From contig NZ_CP077087.1 in assembly GCF_014268495.2 (NCBI RefSeq), positions 3,351,501 to 3,415,500 on the forward strand: 64,000 nt of DNA, written 5' to 3'. The position numbers were made by a program, and so were the translations under genes. The DNA is from Pseudomonas monsensis (GTDB taxonomy: Bacteria > Pseudomonadota > Gammaproteobacteria > Pseudomonadales > Pseudomonadaceae). Shown here piece by piece: positions 59,282-64,000 of this stretch; within the stretch, counting starts at the first letter, position 1, and each line of letters starts with the position of its first letter. The notes under the pieces are model-generated. The model did no database searches. It had not been told where the DNA came from and was given only the letters and a program-made list of their open reading frames with translations.

Positions 59282-59995
59282 GTGAACGTGAGCAGACTGC
59301 TGATCGTCGACGATGACGTGGAAATTCTCGCCTTGTTGAAGAAGTTCTTCGTCCAGCACGCCTACGAAGTCGATGTCGCCGCTGACGGCGTTGCGATGTG
59401 GGCGGCGATTGCGCTGCAGCGGCCGGACACGATCATCCTCGACCTGATGCTGCCCGGCGAAGGTGGTTTGAGTCTGTGTCAGAAAATACGCGCGCAGATG
59501 GGCATTCCGATCATCATGCTCACGGCGATGGCCGAGTTGAGCGACCGCATTGTCGGGCTGGAACTCGGCGCCGACGATTACCTGACCAAGCCCTTTGCCC
59601 CGCAAGAACTGCTGGCCCGCGTGCGCGCCTTGCAGCGTCGGGCCGGAGAACAGCGGACGGCGCTGGAACCTTCACGCCCGGTTATCGCCTTCGCCGGTTG
59701 GCATCTGGACATCACTTGCCGCGAGCTGCGCTCGCCGGAAAACGTGATGATTCCGCTGTCCGGTGGCGAGTTCGATCTGCTGGTGGTGTTTCTCGATCAT
59801 CCGCAGCGCATCCTCACCCGAGAGCAACTGATCGACCTGTCCCGTGGCCAAGGCCATGACGCGTTCGATCGCAGCATCGACGTGCAGGTCAGCCGTTTGC
59901 GGCGCAAGATCGAGCCGGACAGCAAACGCCCGGACCTGATCCGCACGGTGCGCAACGGCGGTTATATGTTCACCGCCAAGGTCACGCGCTCATGA
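59282..59995 (+). CDS. OmpR-family response regulator
   Basis: A 237-residue regulator. The receiver has LIVDDDVEILALLKKFF, phospho-acceptor Asp54 (IILDLMLPGEGG), the Thr switch MLTAM and Lys in LTKPFAPQELLAR. A winged-helix DNA-binding domain follows (GGEFDLLVVFLDHPQRILTR and SIDVQVSRLRRKIEPDSKRP). The start is taken as GTG 59282 behind GAGGA; GTG 59288 is possible, and the frame's upstream extension (from 59141) has no ribosome site. It overlaps the kinase gene by four bases (ATGA). The regulon is unknown. Confidence 0.9.
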   Translation: MNVSRLLIVDDDVEILALLKKFFVQHAYEVDVAADGVAMWAAIALQRPDTIILDLMLPGEGGLSLCQKIRAQMGIPIIMLTAMAELSDRIVGLELGADDYLTKPFAPQELLARVRALQRRAGEQRTALEPSRPVIAFAGWHLDITCRELRSPENVMIPLSGGEFDLLVVFLDHPQRILTREQLIDLSRGQGHDAFDRSIDVQVSRLRRKIEPDSKRPDLIRTVRNGGYMFTAKVTRS

Positions 59996-61320
59996 TCCGC
60001 CGGTGGCTGCAGCGCGACCCGCTGAGTCGGCGGATTGCCCTGACCATTGTCGCGGCCATGCTCGCTTCGCTGGCGCTGAATTTCCTGTTCGTCGAGGTGG
60101 CGGGGACCTGGGCGCGACCGCCCATTGAACGCACCGGGTTGCTGGAGCAGATTGCCGCCACCGTCAAAGTGATCGAAGCCGCACCGGCACCGTTACGCCG
60201 GCAACTGGCACAAGCGGCAAGTGGCCCGACCCAGGAAGTGACGTGGAGTGCGCAACGCGCCGAACTCGGATTGCCGGCGGGTGGTACGCCACTCATCGCG
60301 AACAAGGCGTCGGTGCTGCATCAGTTGTTGGGCGATAATCGACACATTCAGGTGTTCAATCCCGCGGACTGGCCGAGCAGCAGTCCGCAGGCCCGCTACG
60401 CAGCGCTGATTCAACTGCCGGATGCCAGTTGGTTGCTGTTCGCTTCACGCGAGCGCTCCTGGGGACTGGACATCGGCACACGCATCGCGATCATCATCGC
60501 CCTGGGCCTGATTGCCACGGTATTGGTGGCCTGGCTTGCCACCCGCCAACTGGCCCAACCGCTGCAGCGTTTCGCCAGCGCCGCGCGCCGTTTCGGCGGT
60601 GATCTGCGCGCGCCGCCGATCAAGATCGAAGGCCCGAACGAAATCCGCCAGGTGATCATCGCCTTCAACACCATGCAGGCGCAGATTCAGCACTACATCA
60701 GCGAACGCACGCACATGCTGGCGTCGATTTCCCATGACTTGCGCGCACCGCTGACCCGTATGCGCCTGCGCAGCGAATTCATGGAAGACCTCGATCACCA
60801 GGGCAAGCTGATCCGCGATATCGAAGAAATGCAGTCGATGATCAACGCGGCGCTGGCGTTCTTCCGTGAAGACACGCACCGCGAGGAGACCACTGCATTC
60901 GATCTGTCGGAACTCTTGCAAACGATCGTCGATGACTACCGCGATCAACACATCAGCGTTGACTTTGAGGGGCCCGCGCATCTGGTTTATGAGGGGCGGC
61001 CGCTGGGTATCAAGCGAGTGATTGTCAATCTTCTGGAAAACGCCGAAAAATATGCGCAACAACCGCGCATCGAACTTCGCGCGAACGAGCGCCTGGTCAG
61101 TATCGAAGTCAGTGACACGGGGCCTGGCATTGCTGAAGAGTCGTTGGAAAAGGTCTTCGATCCGTTTTTTCGCCTCGAAACCTCGCGCAACCGTAACACC
61201 GGCGGCGTCGGGCTGGGGCTGTCCGCTGCGCGGGCGATCGTGTGGGAGCAGGGGGGGACGTTGACGTTGAGCAACCGCAGCGGCGGCGGTCTGATCGCGC
61301 GGGTCGAACTGCCTTTGTAA
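59992..61320 (+). CDS. EnvZ-like sensor histidine kinase
   Basis: A 442-residue inner-membrane sensor. A first membrane segment (about 14-36, RIALTIVAAMLASLALNFLF) and a second (about 160-182, TRIAIIIALGLIATVLVAWL) enclose a periplasmic sensor domain of about 120 residues. HAMP follows (QLAQPLQRFASAARRFGGDL), then His248 in the H-box (SISHDLRAPLTRMRLRSEF) and ATPase motifs NLLENAEKYA, DTGPGI and GVGLGLSAARAIV. It forms a coupled pair with the preceding regulator. The signal is unknown. No ABC or efflux gene adjacent gives a clue. Confidence 0.9.
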   Translation: MIRRWLQRDPLSRRIALTIVAAMLASLALNFLFVEVAGTWARPPIERTGLLEQIAATVKVIEAAPAPLRRQLAQAASGPTQEVTWSAQRAELGLPAGGTPLIANKASVLHQLLGDNRHIQVFNPADWPSSSPQARYAALIQLPDASWLLFASRERSWGLDIGTRIAIIIALGLIATVLVAWLATRQLAQPLQRFASAARRFGGDLRAPPIKIEGPNEIRQVIIAFNTMQAQIQHYISERTHMLASISHDLRAPLTRMRLRSEFMEDLDHQGKLIRDIEEMQSMINAALAFFREDTHREETTAFDLSELLQTIVDDYRDQHISVDFEGPAHLVYEGRPLGIKRVIVNLLENAEKYAQQPRIELRANERLVSIEVSDTGPGIAEESLEKVFDPFFRLETSRNRNTGGVGLGLSAARAIVWEQGGTLTLSNRSGGGLIARVELPL

Positions 61321-61489
61321 TGCCTTGAAGCATTTGCGCGTTGCGGGCGGTTAACAGGTCTCCTGTCCCGATAAGAAGCGTCCCTGAAAACACCTCGGCC
61401 ATCCGCACGCCTTGGTCCGCTCTCGCAACTTAGCAACCTGAAAATGGCCCGATCCCGGATCTGCCGCTGCACTTTTTGAGTTGCTGTCG

Positions 61490-61537
61490 TGAAATTTATT
61501 CTGTAGATTTTCATGAAATTATAAGAAATAAATTTCA
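61490..61537. promoter_or_regulatory. Inverted repeats upstream of the oxidase gene, candidate operator
   Basis: TGAAATTTAT (61490-61499) and ATAAATTTCA (61528-61537) form a perfect 10-bp inverted repeat. Inside it lies a separate palindrome TTTCATGAAA (61509-61518). The AT-rich block is directly before the ribosome site of the oxidase gene (GAGG, 61539-61542), so binding here would block expression. The XRE-cupin regulator two genes on is the obvious candidate. Confidence 0.5.
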
Positions 61538-61548
61538 TGAGGCCGCGC

Positions 61549-62838
61549 ATGTTTCTGCAATCCAGCCAGCACGTCGACAGCTATTACGCCCACAGTTGCG
61601 CCGATCTCCTGCGCGATCGGCCGATGCTGCAGGGCGATCAAGACACCGACATCGTGATCGTCGGCGCTGGTTTCAGCGGCCTGCACACCGCATTGCGTCT
61701 GGCGCTGGCCGGTAAGCGCGTGATACTGCTGGAAGCCAGCCGCGTCGCGTGGGCGGCCTCGGGGCGTAACGGCGGACAGGCGATTCTTGGCTGGTCTTGC
61801 GACATGCCGCCGCTGGAAGCCGCGCTGGGGCGTGAGCGGGCCAGACGGCTGTGGGACGGCATGCGCTGGGCGGCTCGGGAATTACGCGAGTTGCCTGGGC
61901 GGCATGGTATCGACTGCGATTATCGCCCCGGGCATTTGTGGACGTCGGTGATGCCGCGTCGGGTCAGTCTGCTCACTGAATGGCAGGAGGAGGCCAGCCA
62001 AAAGTGGGGCCACGATGCGCTGCAGTTCATCCCGCGTGAACAGTTGCCGGAATGGGTGGCCAGCGAGCGTTATCAGGCGGGACTGTACGACCCCGAAGGC
62101 GCGCACCTCAATCCTCTGAAACTCGCGTCGGGTCTGGCGATGGCGATCGAGCGCGCCGGTGGCCGCCTCTACGAGCAAAGCAAAGCCTTGAGTTATCAGG
62201 AGGAGGGCACAGGCTGGCGGGTCAACACCGAGCACGGATCGGTTCGCGCCGATGTGCTGGTCCTCGCGTGTAACGCCTACCTTGATCAACTCGATCCACA
62301 ATTGTCGAGCTGCATCCTGCCGGTGGGCACCTATCAAGTCGCCACCGCACCGCTCACGCCGGAGCAAGCTACGGCGTTGCTGCCAGGCAATGTCTGCGTG
62401 ACCGACAACCAGTTCGTCCTCGACTACTTCCGCCGCACCCCGGATAACCGTTTGCTGTTCGGTGGTGGCTGCACCTATCTCGGCGGCATGCCCAAAGACA
62501 TCGCGGCAGCCACCCGGCCGTTCCTGCAACGGGTGTTCCCGCAACTCACGGGTGTCGATATCGAGTTCGCCTGGGGCGGCCATATCGACTTGACGATCAA
62601 CCGCACACCGGATGTCGGCGGCGAGCGCAATCGTTACTGGATGCAAGGCTATTCAGGCCACGGCGTGCTGCCGACACTGGCTGCCGCACGTGCAGTGTCC
62701 GACGCGATCCTCGGCAACGCGGATGAATTGGCGTTGTATCAAGGCTTGAGTAATGGCAGCTTTCCCGGCGGCAAATACCTCGCGGCGCCGCTCGAAGCGA
62801 TCGGCAAGGCCTGGTACCGACTGCGCGACAGCCTCTGA
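61549..62838 (+). CDS. FAD-dependent gamma-glutamylputrescine oxidase-like enzyme
   Basis: A 429-residue flavoprotein of the DAO fold, PuuB type. The cofactor motif is TDIVIVGAGFSGLHTALRLA at about 28-47, with AASGRNGGQAILGWSCDM after it and RYWMQGYSGHGVLPTLAAAR near the C-terminus. PuuB oxidises gamma-glutamylputrescine to the aldehyde. ATG 61549 lies six bases after GAGG; the frame's earlier ATG (61537) is rejected. Its neighbours are an XRE-cupin regulator and a glutamine synthetase-like ligase, the set expected for the gamma-glutamylated amine pathway. It differs clearly from the oxidase at 8524-9930. Confidence 0.88.
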   Translation: MFLQSSQHVDSYYAHSCADLLRDRPMLQGDQDTDIVIVGAGFSGLHTALRLALAGKRVILLEASRVAWAASGRNGGQAILGWSCDMPPLEAALGRERARRLWDGMRWAARELRELPGRHGIDCDYRPGHLWTSVMPRRVSLLTEWQEEASQKWGHDALQFIPREQLPEWVASERYQAGLYDPEGAHLNPLKLASGLAMAIERAGGRLYEQSKALSYQEEGTGWRVNTEHGSVRADVLVLACNAYLDQLDPQLSSCILPVGTYQVATAPLTPEQATALLPGNVCVTDNQFVLDYFRRTPDNRLLFGGGCTYLGGMPKDIAAATRPFLQRVFPQLTGVDIEFAWGGHIDLTINRTPDVGGERNRYWMQGYSGHGVLPTLAAARAVSDAILGNADELALYQGLSNGSFPGGKYLAAPLEAIGKAWYRLRDSL

Positions 62839-62853
62839 CCTGGAATCCCTGTG

Positions 62854-63411
62854 ATGGACAAGCAAGAAGAAATCGCGGCGCTGGCGATCCTGATTCACGA
62901 CCTGCGCAAGCACAAGAAATGGACCCTCAAGGAGCTGGCCGACAAGATCGGCCGCTCCGTGGGTTTCCTTTCGCAAGTCGAGCGCGGCCTGTCACGGCCG
63001 ACGGTGGCGGACCTGACGGCGATCAGCGAAACCTTCGGCGTGCCGACCACCTATTTCTACAGTCTGCCCAAACCCAAGGAACTGCCGTGGGTCACCCGGC
63101 CGGACGAGCGGCGCACGTTGTATTTCGCCAACGGCATCACCGACATTCTGGTGTCGCCGCAGATCCGCGCATCATTCTCCATGCTCGAAAGTCACCTCGA
63201 GGCCGGCGCCAGCAGCGGCGACCGCCATCTGACCGACAGCTCGGAGCAGGGCGGTTACGTCCTCGAAGGCGAACTGACGTTGTGGCTGGGCGACGATCAA
63301 GACCCGGTCACGCTCAAGGCCGGCGACAGCTTTCAATTCGACAGTCACACCCGTTGCCGTTACGGCAACCTCACCGAGCACCTGACCCGCGTGCTCTGGG
63401 TCTACACCTGA
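62854..63411 (+). CDS. XRE-cupin transcriptional regulator (PuuR-like)
   Basis: A 185-residue repressor. An N-terminal HTH_XRE (about 12-66: LRKHKKWTLKELADKIGRSV and GFLSQVERGLSRPTVADL) is joined to a C-terminal cupin_2 ligand pocket (QGGYVLEGELTLWLGDDQ, with LKAGDSFQFDSHTRCRY). This is the plan of PuuR, which senses putrescine. ATG 62854 is preferred to GTG 62851. It lies 15 bases after the oxidase gene and 21 before the ligase gene. It probably autoregulates through the inverted repeats at 61490-61537. Confidence 0.88.
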   Translation: MDKQEEIAALAILIHDLRKHKKWTLKELADKIGRSVGFLSQVERGLSRPTVADLTAISETFGVPTTYFYSLPKPKELPWVTRPDERRTLYFANGITDILVSPQIRASFSMLESHLEAGASSGDRHLTDSSEQGGYVLEGELTLWLGDDQDPVTLKAGDSFQFDSHTRCRYGNLTEHLTRVLWVYT

Positions 63412-63432
63412 TAACCACAAAGGATGAACACG

Positions 63433-64000
63433 ATGGACGCTGTCTGCGCTGACCTGCTCGCCGAAGTTCGGGCGTTTCGCCAACGCTACCCCGAGGTCCG
63501 TTATGTCGACTTGATCTCGCTGGACATTCCCGGGCATTTTTACGGCAAGCGTTATCCCGTGGACATGCTCGAAAAGGTTGCCGCGGGCAGTGCCCTCAAA
63601 CTGCCACAAAATTGCGTTTTGCTCGGCGTCCAGGGCGGCCTGTTCAAGATTGGCGACTACTGCTTCAACGACGGCGACCCGGACGCCGTGCGCCGCCTGG
63701 TGCCGGGCACACTGAAACCGGTGACCTGGGAAGCGCAGCCGCTGGGGCAGATGCTGATCACCTCGGACGGCACCGAAAAGCCAATCGAATTCGAACCCCG
63801 CGAAGTCCTCGCGCAAGTGCTCAATCGCCTGGCGCGCAAAGGCATTCATCCGGTGGTGGCGTTCGAACTGGAGTTCTACCTGTTCGACAAGACCTTGCGC
63901 AACGGCCTGCCGCAATTCCCCCGCGACGACCTGACCGACGACGCCGATGACCAGCCGAACATGCACATCGAACGCCTGTCACGCTTCGCCCCGGTGCTCG
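63433..64000 (+). CDS. Glutamine synthetase family protein, gamma-glutamyl-amine ligase type (3' end outside the window)
   Basis: The first 189 residues of a glutamine synthetase-fold ligase are visible; the gene continues past the window. The start DLLAEVRAFRQRYPEVRYVD and the core GHFYGKRYPVDMLEKVA are typical of PuuA/GlnA-like gamma-glutamylpolyamine synthetases, as is FELEFYLFDK (a metal-binding Glu region). It probably ligates glutamate to putrescine or another amine, feeding the oxidase two genes upstream. ATG 63433 is preferred, with AAAGGA about nine bases before; ATG 63424 in the same frame overlaps that site. Confidence 0.85.
   Translation, partial: MDAVCADLLAEVRAFRQRYPEVRYVDLISLDIPGHFYGKRYPVDMLEKVAAGSALKLPQNCVLLGVQGGLFKIGDYCFNDGDPDAVRRLVPGTLKPVTWEAQPLGQMLITSDGTEKPIEFEPREVLAQVLNRLARKGIHPVVAFELEFYLFDKTLRNGLPQFPRDDLTDDADDQPNMHIERLSRFAPVL

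Overview
The window looks like chromosome of a Pseudomonas of the P. fluorescens group. The support is a high-GC gene-dense layout, Pseudomonas-type REP/REPIN palindromes in many gaps, the aprA-aprI-aprDEF exoprotease/type I secretion locus followed by two autotransporter proteases and two family I.3 lipases, an OprD-family porin, a DUF1652-like small protein and several polyamine catabolism modules. No phage, plasmid or CRISPR locus is visible. The one clear mobile element is a group II intron of class C type.

Layout. 1-2412: 3' part of pgm, a bidirectional terminator and a convergent pirin gene. 2675-7392: a UvrD-like helicase with a glycine-periodic N-terminus, then a complete group IIC intron (about 5150-7069, minus strand) lodged between the helicase stop codon and the terminator of a convergent DUF1652-like gene. 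7656-11446: AraC regulator with an NTF2-like sensor domain, FAD amine oxidoreductase, cupin and polyamine-binding protein. 11912-28877: the secreted hydrolase locus aprA, aprI, aprD, aprE, aprF, two subtilase autotransporters and two lipases. 29060-36446: small envelope proteins, a FAN1-type nuclease, a nuclease-helicase of the DinG/XPD kind and a PAS-PAS hybrid kinase in overlapping order, and a small membrane protein. 36504-40559: small protein, cation/proton antiporter, SDR and PatB/MalY-type lyase. 40917-49988: a selenocysteine formate dehydrogenase island, fdnG (in-frame UGA with SECIS)-fdnH-fdnI-fdhE-selA-selB-selC. 50188-57900: OprD porin, a tandem REP array, amidase, class III aminotransferase divergent from a TetR regulator, and proP. 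58091-61320: DUF3313 lipoprotein, a small unknown protein and an OmpR/EnvZ-type two-component pair. 61549-64000: gamma-glutamylputrescine-type oxidase, XRE-cupin regulator and a glutamine synthetase-like gene cut by the window end.

How it fits together. AprDEF probably exports the protease AprA and both lipases, whose C-termini share a hydrophobic end, while AprI protects the periplasm. The neighbouring autotransporters add surface or released serine proteases, so the locus joins type I and type V secretion for extracellular protein and lipid breakdown. The fdn-sel island carries the Sec-dependent enzyme, its maturation factor and all dedicated Sec decoding parts except selD. Three separated modules (7.6-11.4 kb, 54.1-56.3 kb, 61.5-64 kb) point to uptake and catabolism of polyamines or other amines. 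Many gaps hold REP-type palindromes, and in at least two genes such an element supplies the stop codon.
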